Positions 25,030 to 33,994 are shown, counted from the stretch's first letter. The stretch: DNA of 64,000 nt from Streptomyces sp. NA04227 (GCF_013364195.1 NZ_CP054918.1:558001-622000); one strand, 5' to 3'. Translations and numbers: made by a program. The notes: generated from the letters alone by a model not told the origin.

Positions 25030-25872
25030 TCAGCCCCGCCACACCCGGGCGATCTCCTCGACCTGCGTCCACGCCTGCAACCGTCCGGCGTGTGCGGCCG
25101 GGGCCCGGTTGACCGGATCGAGCGAGTTCCGGCCGAAGAAGCGCCGGGCGGCGCGGTCGGGGTGGACGACGACGACCCGTACCCCGGTGGCGGCGAGCCG
25201 TGCGGCCTGGGCCCGGGCCGAGGTGAGCGTCCCGCCCCCGGCCGCGGTCGGGGCGAGCACCACCACCCGCGCGTGCCCTTCCGCGACCTGCACATTGGCG
25301 GGTGAGCGCGTACCGCCGTCCATCCAGCGGCGCCCGCCGATGGTGACCGGCGGCCACACGCCCGGCACGGCGCAGCTCGCGGCCACCGCGTCGACCACCG
25401 ATGCCTCCGAGTGACGGTCGAAGACCCGCAGGGCACCGCTGAGCGTGTCGACCGCGGTCACCCGCAGGTCCCGGTCCGGCCAGGTGTGCCGTACCAGACG
25501 GGCCTCGATCACCTTCCGCCGCTCGGCCTCCGGCTCCGTCGGTGCGCTCAGCGCGAGGCGTCCGATCCGGCGACCGAAGGCCTCGGGGCTGCGGGAGGTC
25601 ACCGCCGCGTGCGCGAAGCGCAGCACATCGGCCTTGCCGAGGCGGGCCGGGAGTTCCCCCGAGGGGTCGCCGATCTGCCGCTCGAAGAGGGCTACGGGGC
25701 TGAGGAGCCCCGAAGTGAACTGGGCACCGACCAGTGATCCGGCCGAGGTGCCGATCACCGTGTCCGCCTCACCGAGGTCCACACCCGCCTCGGCCAGGCC
25801 GTACAGCATCCCCGCGAGCCAGCCCACTCCGGCCAGCCCGCCCGCACCCAGCACAAGCGCCCTCGTCGTCAT
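25030..25872 (-). CDS. patatin-like phospholipase
   Basis: A 280-residue patatin-fold hydrolase. GAGGLAGVGWLAGML supplies the oxyanion-hole glycines, VIGTSAGSLVG the GxSxG nucleophile serine, and RWMDGGTRSPAN the catalytic aspartate in DGG. Members hydrolyse acyl lipids. ATG 25872 follows a GAGGGG site; the frame continues upstream without support. The protein has no signal peptide. It lies upstream of the spermidine-synthase-like gene on the same strand, 67 bp apart, and may be cotranscribed. Confidence 0.88.
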   Translation of the reverse strand: MTTRALVLGAGGLAGVGWLAGMLYGLAEAGVDLGEADTVIGTSAGSLVGAQFTSGLLSPVALFERQIGDPSGELPARLGKADVLRFAHAAVTSRSPEAFGRRIGRLALSAPTEPEAERRKVIEARLVRHTWPDRDLRVTAVDTLSGALRVFDRHSEASVVDAVAASCAVPGVWPPVTIGGRRWMDGGTRSPANVQVAEGHARVVVLAPTAAGGGTLTSARAQAARLAATGVRVVVVHPDRAARRFFGRNSLDPVNRAPAAHAGRLQAWTQVEEIARVWRG

Positions 25873-26213
25873 GCTTCGCCCCTCACCGGCCCGGTCCCTC
25901 GGATTCCGTGCCCATCCTGCCCGGCCGCTGCCGCGATCCCGGCGCGGGGTTACGGCGAGCGCCCGTACGTCGTCGTTCGGGCACGTCAACCAGCAGTACA
26001 GGCACGGCAGTTGAGCGCTGCATGCGGTCTGACGCAGTCGACTTCGGGGGCGCGGAGGAACGGCGGCCGGACCGGGCGGTTCCGCATGGATGCGCCGCCC
26101 GGAGGGCCTCCGAGGCCGGACGTCGCGGCCCGTACCGGCGGTGTGGGTTCCCTGTGACGGGCCTGAGACGCCGCCTTCGGCGATCAGTCATGTGGGTCGG
26201 CTAGTCTCCCCGG
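25873..26213. other. divergent intergenic region
   Basis: A 341 bp region between the patatin gene and the TVP38-like gene. It holds the TAGTCT -10 element at 26202-26207 and a GGAGGGCCTCC inverted repeat near 26100. I see no gene in it. Confidence 0.5.
26202..26207 (+). promoter_or_regulatory. -10 element (TAGTCT), leaderless
   Basis: TAGTCT is 6 bases before ATG 26214, without a Shine-Dalgarno sequence. Confidence 0.45.
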
Positions 26214-26951
26214 ATGCCCAACCCCGCCGCCAGTCCCGCGAGCCCTGCCGAGGGCCTCGCCCCTGTCCCGACGACGGGCCCCGCCCTGCGCCTGACCAGA
26301 GTGCTGCTCTCGCCCTGGACCCGGCTGTCCTTCCTGCTGCTGCTCTTCGGAGCGATGGCTGTCACGGCCATCGTCCTCGAACCGCAGCGACTGCTGCAGG
26401 ACGGCTGGCCGAAGCAGTTGAGCGGCGCCGGGGCGCTGGCCGTGTTCGTGGTGGCGTACGGGCTGTGCAGTGTGGCCTTCGTGCCGAGACCCCTCATGAG
26501 CATGGCGGCCGGGGCACTGTTCGGGTCCGCTCTGGGTCTGGTCGCCGCGGTCGGCGGAACGGTCCTGGGCGCCGCGCTCTCCTTCGGCCTCGGACGTCTC
26601 CTGGGCCAGGACGCCCTGCGGCCGCTGCTGCGCACGCGCTGGCTCAAGGCGGCGGACGGGCAGTTCAGCAGGCACGGGTTCCGGACGATCCTGGCGGTAC
26701 GACTCTTCCCGGGCGTGCCCTTCCTCGCGGCCAACTACTGCGCCGCGGTCTCGCGTACCCGCTGGTTCCCGTTCCTGGTCGCCACCGGACTCGGCGTGAT
26801 CCCGAACACGGCGGCATACGTGGTCGCGGGGGCCCGGGCCGCGACTCCGACCTCCCCCGTGTTCCTGATCGCGATGGGCTTCCTCGCGGTGACCGGACTC
26901 GCCGCCGCGGTCGTGGCCTGGTTCAAGCGGGACAAGCTCCGCGGACGGTGA
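26214..26951 (+). CDS. TVP38/TMEM64 family membrane protein (VTT domain)
   Basis: A 245-residue membrane protein. A Pro/Ala-rich cytoplasmic N-terminus precedes the first helix near residue 40. GLCSVAFVPRPLMSMAAGALFG and the later RLFPGVPFLAANYCAAVSR and GLGVIPNTAAYVV match the SNARE-associated/VTT domain shared with DedA proteins. Likely role: lipid or lipid-carrier handling in the plasma membrane (family knowledge, not shown here). It is probably leaderless and monocistronic. Confidence 0.87.
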   Translation: MPNPAASPASPAEGLAPVPTTGPALRLTRVLLSPWTRLSFLLLLFGAMAVTAIVLEPQRLLQDGWPKQLSGAGALAVFVVAYGLCSVAFVPRPLMSMAAGALFGSALGLVAAVGGTVLGAALSFGLGRLLGQDALRPLLRTRWLKAADGQFSRHGFRTILAVRLFPGVPFLAANYCAAVSRTRWFPFLVATGLGVIPNTAAYVVAGARAATPTSPVFLIAMGFLAVTGLAAAVVAWFKRDKLRGR

Positions 26952-27042
26952 GGCCCCGGGGCCGACCGGGGCGGGACCTGTGGACCAGCTCCCGCCTCCC
27001 AGCCCTCGCCTCCCGGCAGGCGGGAGAACCGGACCGCCGTCC

Positions 27043-27048
27043 TAGAAT
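27043..27048 (+). promoter_or_regulatory. -10 element (TAGAAT), leaderless
   Basis: TAGAAT fits the actinomycete -10 consensus TAnnnT and is 6 bases before ATG 27055. Confidence 0.5.
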
Positions 27049-27054
27049 GCGCGC

Positions 27055-27516
27055 ATGAAAGACCCGCGCCCCTGCTCCATCGCGGACGCACTCGCCCTCG
27101 TCGGCGAGAAGCACTCGCTGCTCGTCCTGCGCGAAGTGCTGCTCGGCGTCTGCCGGTTCGACCAGCTCGCACGGAACACCGGTGCCCCGCGCGACATCCT
27201 GGCCGTACGCCTGAAACGGCTTGTGGAGGCGGGCGTACTGGAGAAGGTCGCCTACAACGAGCGGCCCCCGCGCTTCGAGTACCGGGCCACCGAGGCAGGC
27301 GTCGAACTCGAACCCGTACTGCTGTCCCTGATGGCCTGGGGCGACAAGCACCTGCGCCCGCCGGGGCAGCCGCCGATGGTTCTGGAGCACGACTGCGGCC
27401 ACGCCCTGACCCCGGTCGTCGTCTGCGCGGAGTGCGGATCCCCGGCGCGCCACGAGGAACTGACCGCCCGCCCGCAGGCCCCCGGCTGGACCCGGACCGG
27501 CCCGGCGGCGGCCTGA
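27055..27516 (+). CDS. HxlR-family winged-helix regulator
   Basis: A 153-residue regulator. CSIADALALVGEKHSLLVLR and FDQLARNTGAPRDILAVRLK form the HxlR winged helix; FEYRATEAGVELEPVLLSLM is the family C-terminal helix. An added tail carries two cysteine pairs, HDCGHALTPVVVCAECGSPA, which could bind zinc and is absent from short HxlR proteins. The first Cys of the protein, in RPCSIADAL, is a typical redox-sensing position in this family. Its target is unknown; neighbours are not divergent. Confidence 0.87.
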   Translation: MKDPRPCSIADALALVGEKHSLLVLREVLLGVCRFDQLARNTGAPRDILAVRLKRLVEAGVLEKVAYNERPPRFEYRATEAGVELEPVLLSLMAWGDKHLRPPGQPPMVLEHDCGHALTPVVVCAECGSPARHEELTARPQAPGWTRTGPAAA

Positions 27517-27820
27517 CGCCCTGGCTCTCCTCCCTTGTACGGCCCGGGAGTTGAGGCCGTGCGCACCCCCGCGTCCGCGCCCGGCGGATCCCGGCCACCT
27601 CACCGGGCCCTGTGACAGCGGCCCCCGGCAGGGGCGCTACGCTGCACCGGAGCACCTGATCGCCGCGGCGGCCCCGCACCGCCCCGCCACCACCGGAGCG
27701 CCACCACCACACTGCCGCCCGGGCGCCCGCCCATCGCACGGGTGCCTTCTCCGTCGTCCCCCTCGCCCCTGTCCCGAGTCGCCTCGGTCAGCGCCCGACC
27801 CCAGTTGGACCCCTTACTCC
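27517..27820. other. intergenic region upstream of uppP
   Basis: A 304 bp GC-rich stretch with no supported gene. The in-frame extension of uppP to 27551 is Pro/Arg-rich and not conserved in character. Confidence 0.5.
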
Positions 27821-28693
27821 ATGTCTTGGTTCGAATCCTTCATCCTCGGGCTCGTCCAGGGACTCACCGAGTTCCTGCCCATCTCCTCCAGCGCGCATCT
27901 GCGCCTGACGGCCGCCTTCGCCGGGTGGCACGACCCCGGGGCAGCGTTCACGGCCATCACTCAGATCGGCACCGAGACGGCGGTCCTCATCTACTTCCGC
28001 AAGGACATCGGGCGCATCATCTCGGCCTGGTTCCGCTCCCTGACGGACAAGCAGATGCGGCGCGACCACGACGCCCAGATGGGCTGGCTGGTGATCGTGG
28101 GGTCCATCCCCATCGGCGTACTCGGCGTGACGCTGAAGGACCAGATCGAGGGCCCCTTCCGCGATCTGCGCCTGATCGCCACCACTCTGATCGTGATGGG
28201 CATCGTCCTCGGCATCGCGGACCGGCTGGCCGCCCGCGACGAGACCGGCGGCAGGCACCGCGCCCCCCGGCACCGCAAGACCCTCCAGGAACTGAACGCA
28301 CGGGACGGCCTGATCTACGGCCTCTGCCAGGCCATGGCCCTCATCCCCGGCGTCTCCCGCTCCGGCGCGACCATCAGCGGCGGCCTGCTCATGGGCTACA
28401 ACCGCGAGGCGGCGGCCCGTTACTCCTTCCTCCTCGCCGTCCCGGCCGTACTCGCCTCGGGTGCCTACGAGTTGAAGGACGCGAGCGAAGGCCATGTCTC
28501 CTGGGGCCCGACGATCTTCGCCACCCTGATCGCCTTCGTGGTCGGCTACGCGGTCATCGCCTGGTTCATGAAGTTCATTACGACCAAGTCCTTCATGCCG
28601 TTCGTCATCTACCGGATCCTGCTCGGCATCGTGCTGATCGTGCTGGTGGCCGGCGGGTTCCTGGATCCGGAGGCGGGGGATGTCGGGCACTGA
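27821..28693 (+). CDS. uppP: undecaprenyl-diphosphatase UppP (BacA)
   Basis: A 290-residue membrane phosphatase that recycles undecaprenyl pyrophosphate to the monophosphate for cell-wall synthesis; excess gives bacitracin resistance. ILGLVQGLTEFLPISSSAHL carries the (E/Q)xxxE plus PxxxSSS active-site motif, and IPGVSRSGATISGG the second, GxSRSGAT motif. About eight transmembrane helices follow. ATG 27821 matches the family start MSWFESFILG. Confidence 0.95.
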   Translation: MSWFESFILGLVQGLTEFLPISSSAHLRLTAAFAGWHDPGAAFTAITQIGTETAVLIYFRKDIGRIISAWFRSLTDKQMRRDHDAQMGWLVIVGSIPIGVLGVTLKDQIEGPFRDLRLIATTLIVMGIVLGIADRLAARDETGGRHRAPRHRKTLQELNARDGLIYGLCQAMALIPGVSRSGATISGGLLMGYNREAAARYSFLLAVPAVLASGAYELKDASEGHVSWGPTIFATLIAFVVGYAVIAWFMKFITTKSFMPFVIYRILLGIVLIVLVAGGFLDPEAGDVGH

Positions 28694-28764
28694 GGGTCAC
28701 TTCCGGTGGCCGGACAACCGACGGCACTCGGCAACGAGAGCTCAGGGATGAGGGCGGAAAGGCC

Positions 28765-29064
28765 GTGACGACTCGGAGTTGGCAGCTCAAGCGGGGGGAC
28801 CTGCTCATGGGGACGCTGACCCTCGCCGGCGTCGACATGTTCTGGACCGACTGCCGCTTTGAGCCTGCTTCGGCTTGGGAGACCGTCCGTCCGCTGTTCG
28901 AGGCGTCCCACGATGCCTGGGAGCGCGGCGACGAGGACAGCGCTCTGGCTGCCGACGAGGCGATCGCCGAAGCCGGATTCGTGCTCGTCCCCGGCGACGG
29001 CGGGGCCGCGATCACCGACTTCCTGCTCCGCGTCTCAGGGAAGAACGCACGTTTTCGGTCCTAG
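28765..29064 (+). CDS. small hypothetical protein
   Basis: A 99-residue protein that begins with GTG after GGCGGAAAGG. The N-terminal TRSWQLKRGDLLMGTLTLAG and DMFWTDCRFEPASAWETVRP resemble a small family found repeatedly in Streptomyces. It is acidic and has no signal or membrane segment. I do not know a function. It follows uppP by 71 bp and may be cotranscribed with it. Confidence 0.65.
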   Translation: MTTRSWQLKRGDLLMGTLTLAGVDMFWTDCRFEPASAWETVRPLFEASHDAWERGDEDSALAADEAIAEAGFVLVPGDGGAAITDFLLRVSGKNARFRS

Positions 29065-29234
29065 CGGCCGGACATGTACGGCCCCGGAGGGAATGCCTTG
29101 TGGGCCGAGGCGTCGAGGCATTCGAGTCCCGCCGACCGGCGCACCCTCCTTCGCTCCTCTCAGCGAGCGCTACGCCCACTTCCGTCCTACGTTGTGCCGG
29201 TAAGCGATCCCCCCCCTCGACGTGAGGAGTCGCC

Positions 29235-29414
29235 GTGAGCGACAACCCGATGGACAAGCTCAAGGGCAAGGCCAAGGAGATGAAGGGCAAGGCCACCGGT
29301 AACGACCGGGAGGCCGCCGAAGGTCAGACCGACCAGATGAAGGCCAAGGCCAAGGACGAGATGGGCAAGATGAAGGACCGCGCCGAAGGTATGCGCGACT
29401 CCGGCAATCGCTGA
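29235..29414 (+). CDS. CsbD-like stress protein
   Basis: A 59-residue, very Lys/Glu/Ala/Met-rich protein: SDNPMDKLKGKAKEMKGKAT, then GNDREAAEGQTDQMKAKAKD. This is the CsbD pattern of small hydrophilic proteins that are general-stress (sigma-B type) regulated in other Gram-positives. GAGGAG at 29224-29229 is 5 bases before GTG 29235. A terminator follows. It is too short and lysine-rich to be an accidental frame in this GC-rich DNA. Its role in stress is inferred from the family. Confidence 0.85.
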   Translation: MSDNPMDKLKGKAKEMKGKATGNDREAAEGQTDQMKAKAKDEMGKMKDRAEGMRDSGNR

Positions 29415-29483
29415 GCAGCCCGCGACCGCGGCACACCGCGAGTACCGCGACGCCGAGGCGCCTCGGAACGCCGGACACTCGTC

Positions 29484-29521
29484 GGCCCCGGCGAGGGTGG
29501 GTTTCCCCCCTCGCCGGGGCC
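29484..29521 (+). terminator. strong hairpin after the CsbD-like gene
   Basis: A perfect 14-bp stem (29484-29497 with 29508-29521), starting GGCCCCGGCG, closes a 10-base loop containing GGGTTTCCC. It is 70 bp after the stop. The rest of 29415-29754 holds no gene. Confidence 0.75.
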
Positions 29522-29741
29522 TCGCCATGCCATCGGACTCTCCTCGCCAGTCGTCACACGCACCCCGCCACTCACCCCCGCCACCTCCTCACCGACCCGC
29601 ACGCACACTGAGTGAGGCGAAGGTCACAGTTGCGACTCGATGACGCCCGGCACGTCCAATTTGCCTGGTCAGCACAGTTCCTTCGACTACGTGTGGCGAT
29701 CAGCACCTGACGCTGCGGAGCGCTCGGCCGCCGGAAGGCCC

Positions 29742-29747
29742 TAAACT
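29742..29747 (+). promoter_or_regulatory. -10 element (TAAACT), leaderless
   Basis: TAAACT lies 7 bases before ATG 29755 in otherwise GC-rich DNA. Confidence 0.5.
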
Positions 29748-29754
29748 CGGCGGC

Positions 29755-29934
29755 ATGCCCCCAACCGATGACCCCCGTGGTTCCGCACGGTCTGCCGCCG
29801 AAGTGAACGAGCAGATCCGCAGCCTGTGGCTGCGAGCGGGCGGCAGGCTCTCGAGCGAGCAGCGCAGGGAGTACGAGCTGCTCGTCACCGAGTGGGCAGT
29901 GGCGATGCGTGAGGAGATCGTGAAGGCGGCCTGA
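29755..29934 (+). CDS. 59-residue hypothetical protein
   Basis: A short reading frame with good Streptomyces codon bias: EVNEQIRSLWLRAGGRLSSE followed by QRREYELLVTEWAVAMREE. It is rich in charged residues and predicted helical, so a small helical adaptor or regulator is possible. A clear -10 element just upstream indicates a leaderless transcript. I recognise no family. Confidence 0.6.
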   Translation: MPPTDDPRGSARSAAEVNEQIRSLWLRAGGRLSSEQRREYELLVTEWAVAMREEIVKAA

Positions 29935-30175
29935 GCGCACGAGGCCCCGCGCCTCTCTCCTCCTCCGTCGCCCGCCCTTCGCGCCTTCCGCGCCCCCGAA
30001 GCACACCGCCGCACAGCGCCTCGTACCGCCTGTCGCCCGGCCGAGGCACATGTCCGGCCGAGGCCTGGCCTCGCCCACGTCCTGCGGCTCGGCCACTCCG
30101 CCCCCTGTGCTTGATCGCCCCGTACGAGCAAACTGGTACTCACGCACCGGACGGCGGTCAGGCAGGAGGCGCGGG

Positions 30176-31837
30176 ATGGACCTTCTCGCCGAGGACTCCG
30201 GCTCGCGCCGCACGAGCGGCCGCGACGCACCACTTCCGCGCGGGATCCGGTTCCGTCGCGATGCGGCCGCACTGTTCGCCGGGGCGCTGCCCGCGCTCAC
30301 CTTCCCCGCACCCGCGCTCTGGTGGCTCGCGCCGTTCGTTCTCGTGCCGTGGCTGCTGCTGCTCGCCTCGGCTCCCACGCCCCGGCGCGCGAGCTGGGAG
30401 GGCTGGCTCGGCGGGCTCGGTTTCATGCTGGCCGTGCACCACTGGCTGCTGCCGAGCCTGCACGTCTTCACTCTTGTGGTCGCCGGACTCCTCGGTCTGC
30501 TCTGGGCTCCGTGGGGCCGACTCGTACACCATCTGACGGGCCGGGATCCGTCACCCGGGAGGGCGTGCGCGGCCCTGGTCCTGGTGCCCAGCGGGTGGCT
30601 GCTCATCGAGTTGGTGCGTTCCTGGGAAGGACTCGGTGGACCGTGGGGGCTGCTCGGCTCCAGCCAGTGGCAGGTACCGGCCGCCCTGCGGCTGGCCTCA
30701 CTCGGTGGCGTATGGCTGGTCAGCCTGCTGCTCGTCATGGTGAACACCGCGCTGGCGCTGCTCTTCTCGGTACGTGTCCCTGCGGTACGTGCCCCTGCGG
30801 CACCGGTCTCCGGGGTGCGTCTCCTTTCGGTGCATGCCCGCAGCCGGCCGGTGCCCGTACGTGCCCGCGGCTGGCCCGCCCTCGCCGCGCTGGCGGCGGT
30901 GGCCGTCGGGACGACGGCGGCCTGGGCCTTCGCTCCGCGCCCCGACCCGGCGGGCACCACCCGGGCGGCCGTGGTGCAGCCGGGTGTCATCGGAGGCAGC
31001 GGGAGTGGCGACGCACGGTTCGCGCGCGAGGAGGCGCTCACCCGGGGACTGGCGGGCCGGGATGTCGACCTGGTCGTCTGGGGTGAGAGCAGTGTCGGCT
31101 TCGACCTGTCCGAACGGCCGGATCTCGCCGTCCGGATCGCCCGACTGGCCCGGCTGGTCGACGCCGACGTCCTGGTCAATGTCGACGCACGCCGCAGCGA
31201 GTCGGGCACCGCCGCCGGAATCCACAAGAGTTCCGTACTCGTCGGGCCCGAGGGACCGACCGGCGACCGCTACGACAAGATGCGCCTGGTCCCCTTCGGG
31301 GAGTACGTGCCCCTGCGTTCGCTGCTCGGCTGGGCGACCTCGGTCGGCAGGGCGGCCGGTGAGGACCGGCTGCGCGGTACGGAGCAGGAGGTGATGCGCA
31401 CCGACGGCGGTCCGCGCGTCGGCACACTGATCTGCTTCGAGTCCGCCTTCCCCGACATGAGCCGTCATCTGGCGGCGGACGGCGCCCAGTTGCTCCTGGC
31501 CCAGTCGTCCACGTCCTCGTTCCAGGGCAGTTGGGCCCCGCGCCAGCACGCCTCGCTCGCGGCGATGCGTGCCGCGGAGACCGGCCGCCCGATGATGCAC
31601 GCCACGCTGACCGGAGTCTCGGCCGTGTACGGACCCGACGGGCGACGCGTGGGAGAGCCGCTCGGCACCTCGGCCTCCGCGGCCCGCGTCTACGAGGTCC
31701 CGCTGGCCACCGGGGTCACTCCGTACGTGCGGTTCGGCGACTGGCCCGTCTACGGGTCCGTCGCCGCGGTCGCGGTCTTCCTGCTGGTCGAGGGTGTACG
31801 GAGGGTCGGGCGCGGGGAACGTCGGCACGGCACGTGA
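30176..31837 (+). CDS. lnt: apolipoprotein N-acyltransferase
   Basis: A 553-residue membrane enzyme that adds the third acyl chain to lipoproteins. About seven N-terminal transmembrane segments (to about residue 255) precede a periplasmic nitrilase domain. Catalytic residues are visible: Glu in DLVVWGESSV, Lys in RYDKMRLVPFGEYVP and Cys in GTLICFESAF. AGGAGG (30164-30169) fixes ATG 30176. A linker of repeated RVPAVRAP-like units lies near residues 200-235. Lnt in Gram-positive bacteria is typical of actinomycetes, and several lipoproteins in this window are candidate substrates. Confidence 0.92.
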   Translation: MDLLAEDSGSRRTSGRDAPLPRGIRFRRDAAALFAGALPALTFPAPALWWLAPFVLVPWLLLLASAPTPRRASWEGWLGGLGFMLAVHHWLLPSLHVFTLVVAGLLGLLWAPWGRLVHHLTGRDPSPGRACAALVLVPSGWLLIELVRSWEGLGGPWGLLGSSQWQVPAALRLASLGGVWLVSLLLVMVNTALALLFSVRVPAVRAPAAPVSGVRLLSVHARSRPVPVRARGWPALAALAAVAVGTTAAWAFAPRPDPAGTTRAAVVQPGVIGGSGSGDARFAREEALTRGLAGRDVDLVVWGESSVGFDLSERPDLAVRIARLARLVDADVLVNVDARRSESGTAAGIHKSSVLVGPEGPTGDRYDKMRLVPFGEYVPLRSLLGWATSVGRAAGEDRLRGTEQEVMRTDGGPRVGTLICFESAFPDMSRHLAADGAQLLLAQSSTSSFQGSWAPRQHASLAAMRAAETGRPMMHATLTGVSAVYGPDGRRVGEPLGTSASAARVYEVPLATGVTPYVRFGDWPVYGSVAAVAVFLLVEGVRRVGRGERRHGT

Positions 31838-31933
31838 AGGGGGTTCCGGCGCCGGTCGGCGCGGCCGTGCGCCGTCACCCGTGCGGGGCAACCTGCGCGC
31901 CCGGACACGCACGGAGCGCGGCGGGCCGCCAGA

Positions 31934-32392
31934 GTGGCCCGGGTGTACAGGACTTCCACGACCGCGCTGCTGCTCACCGCCCTTGCCGCCACCTGCGCCG
32001 GGTGCGTGAACGTGGCCCCCGCCTCCGGCGAGCGAGGCGTCACCCCGGTACCGGAGACCCCGGAACCGCGGCTCAGCGCAGGCCCGGCCGAGACCGTGCA
32101 GGCTCCCGCGCGTGAGGCGCTCCAATTCCTGGGACCGGACTCGCCCTCCCCCTCGTCCCCGCGTCCCGCCGCCACCAGTCCGGCTCCCGAGGCCACCTCC
32201 GCCGACACGCCCCGTACGCCGGTCCGGGGACCCGGACCCCGGCCGGGACGGACCCCGGCGGTCCGGGTTCCGACGGCGGCCGTGGCCGTGCCCACCAGCG
32301 AGGCCGAGCTGTGTGCGCTCGGCGACCGGACCGGAGCGCTCGCGCCGGACGGCACCGCGGCGCGCATCTGCCGGGAGCGGTACGGGCGTTGA
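31934..32392 (+). CDS. probable lipoprotein, Pro-rich
   Basis: A 152-residue protein with a signal peptide (TALLLTALAATCAGCVNV) and a near-lipobox at CAGC. The middle is a Pro/Ser/Thr/Ala-rich, disordered-looking stretch. The C-terminus SEAELCALGDRTGALAPDGT ends in ARICRERYGR and has two cysteines that could pair. No family recognised. It lies 96 bp downstream of lnt on the same strand. Confidence 0.6.
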   Translation: MARVYRTSTTALLLTALAATCAGCVNVAPASGERGVTPVPETPEPRLSAGPAETVQAPAREALQFLGPDSPSPSSPRPAATSPAPEATSADTPRTPVRGPGPRPGRTPAVRVPTAAVAVPTSEAELCALGDRTGALAPDGTAARICRERYGR

Positions 32393-32406
32393 CGCCCGGG
32401 CACCGC

Positions 32407-32464
32407 GGCGGTCCGGGCCGCCGAAGCACCTCGACGCCACGGCGGTCCGGGCCACCGAAGTACC
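32407..32464. repeat. two near-identical 24-base repeats with hairpin potential
   Basis: The unit GGCGGTCCGGGC... occurs at 32407-32430 and 32441-32464 with two differences, spaced 34 bases. Each unit (exact GGCGG/CCGCC in the first) can fold into a hairpin. It sits between convergent genes, so it may act as a tandem terminator. A third degenerate copy lies near 32474. Confidence 0.55.
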
Positions 32465-32496
32465 CTCACGCCGCGCCGTCCCGGGCCGCCGTCGCC

Positions 32497-33021
32497 TCAG
32501 TTCTCGCGCCGGGGCGGGCCGAGCGGCCCGGCGCGTTCCGTACGCGCGGACTCCGCCAGGGTGGCTTCCAGACGGTCGACTGCGGACCGGATTCCCTTGC
32601 CGTAACCGTCGTCCGCGAGGGAGCCCATGGCACCGCGGGCGCGCCTCAGATGTCCGCGGGCGGCGGCGAAGTGCCGCAACTTCACGTAGTCGGCGGCCAG
32701 GTTGAGGTGCAGGGACGGGTACAGGCTGCGCGCCGCGGGCGAGTCGTCGTGGGCGGCGGGTCTGCCGCCGGTGAGTTCATCCGCGGCGGACAGAGCGCGC
32801 AGGTCCCAGGCCAGTTCCTCCACCGGGTCGTCCTGGGTGTCGGCCATGTAATGGGCGAGTGTGCAGCGGTGCAGGGCGTCTCCGCCGTCCCCGATCTCGG
32901 CCCACAGATCGCCGAAACGGTTCCTGGCCTCTTCGCGGTCCCCCGCGTGGGACAGCATGATCACCTGCCCGATACGGGTCATCACGGGGTCCTCGGACGC
33001 CTGTCCCCGTTCCTCCGCCAC
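32497..33021 (-). CDS. TPR-like hypothetical protein
   Basis: A 174-residue soluble protein. Helical pairs such as RIGQVIMLSHAGDREEARNR and HLNLAADYVKLRHFAAARGH look like tetratricopeptide units for protein binding. GGAGG five bases before GTG 33021 supports the start. An internal ATG (MTRIGQVIM) is an alternative. Related proteins are frequent in Streptomyces, function unknown. It converges with the Pro-rich lipoprotein gene. Confidence 0.75.
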   Translation of the reverse strand: MAEERGQASEDPVMTRIGQVIMLSHAGDREEARNRFGDLWAEIGDGGDALHRCTLAHYMADTQDDPVEELAWDLRALSAADELTGGRPAAHDDSPAARSLYPSLHLNLAADYVKLRHFAAARGHLRRARGAMGSLADDGYGKGIRSAVDRLEATLAESARTERAGPLGPPRREN

Positions 33022-33207
33022 CGCGACCTCCAGGCTCGCACAGGGGGCAGCGCAGCAGGGCTGTCCCGTCCGGTCCCTGAGACGCTAACCGCCCGCGCCC
33101 CGGATCGGGCCAAGGCACGGCGGCCGTACCGGGTGTGCCCGGCACGGCCTCCTCCCCCCACGCACACGCTCGCGGCTCCGCTCGGGCAGGGGCGTGCCGA
33201 GGGAACC

Positions 33208-33891
33208 TCAGCCGAGGTCGGGGACGCGCCAGTCGATCGGCGAGTGTCCCTGACGGGCCACCGCCTCGTCGATCTGGGTGAAGGGCCGCGAGCCGAAGAA
33301 CTTGCGCGCCGAGAGCGGCGAGGGGTGGGCCCCCTTCACCACGGTGTGCCGCTCCTCGTCGATCAACGGGAGCTTCTTCTGGGCGTAGTTCCCCCACAGC
33401 ACGAACACGGCCGGATCGGGGCGGTCCGCCACGGCGCGGATGACCGCGTCCGTGAACTTCTCCCACCCCTTGGCCTTGTGCGAATTGGCCTCGCCCTCGC
33501 GGACCGTGAGCACCGCGTTGAGCAGCAGCACACCCTGCCGGGCCCAGGGCATCAGATAACCGTTGTCCGGGACGGGGTGCCCGAGTTCCTCGTGCAGTTC
33601 CTTGTAGATGTTGCGCAGCGAGGGCGGGGTGCGCACACCGGGACGCACCGAGAAGCACAGTCCGTGTCCCTGGCCGGGGCCGTGGTACGGGTCCTGGCCG
33701 AGGACCAGGACCTTGACCGCCTCGAACGGCGTGGCCTCCAGGGCGGCGAAGACCTCCTCACGCGGTGGGTACACGGGCCCCTGCGCGCGTTCCTTGTCGA
33801 CGAACTCCATGAGTTCCTCGAAGTAGGGCTTCTGTACTTCCTCGCCGAGGACGCCGCGCCAGGACTCGGGCAGCAAGGCGGTGTCGGTCAT
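33208..33891 (-). CDS. ung: uracil-DNA glycosylase, family 1
   Basis: A 227-residue Ung that excises uracil from DNA. KVLVLGQDPYHGPGQGHGLC contains the water-activating GQDPYHGPGQ motif, and GAHPSPLSARKFFGSRPF the DNA-intercalating HPSPLS loop. VLWGNYAQKK supplies the uracil-binding Asn. The start at 33891 follows AAGGAAG. The enzyme is full length. Confidence 0.96.
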   Translation of the reverse strand: MTDTALLPESWRGVLGEEVQKPYFEELMEFVDKERAQGPVYPPREEVFAALEATPFEAVKVLVLGQDPYHGPGQGHGLCFSVRPGVRTPPSLRNIYKELHEELGHPVPDNGYLMPWARQGVLLLNAVLTVREGEANSHKAKGWEKFTDAVIRAVADRPDPAVFVLWGNYAQKKLPLIDEERHTVVKGAHPSPLSARKFFGSRPFTQIDEAVARQGHSPIDWRVPDLG

Positions 33892-33994
33892 TCAACTTCC
33901 TTAGGAGGGCGGCCCGGTGGGGCCTTCGGCTCGTGCGGTCGACTACCTCGTACGAACCTACTCGCGCCCACTGACAACGGGCCGCCCGGCGCCC

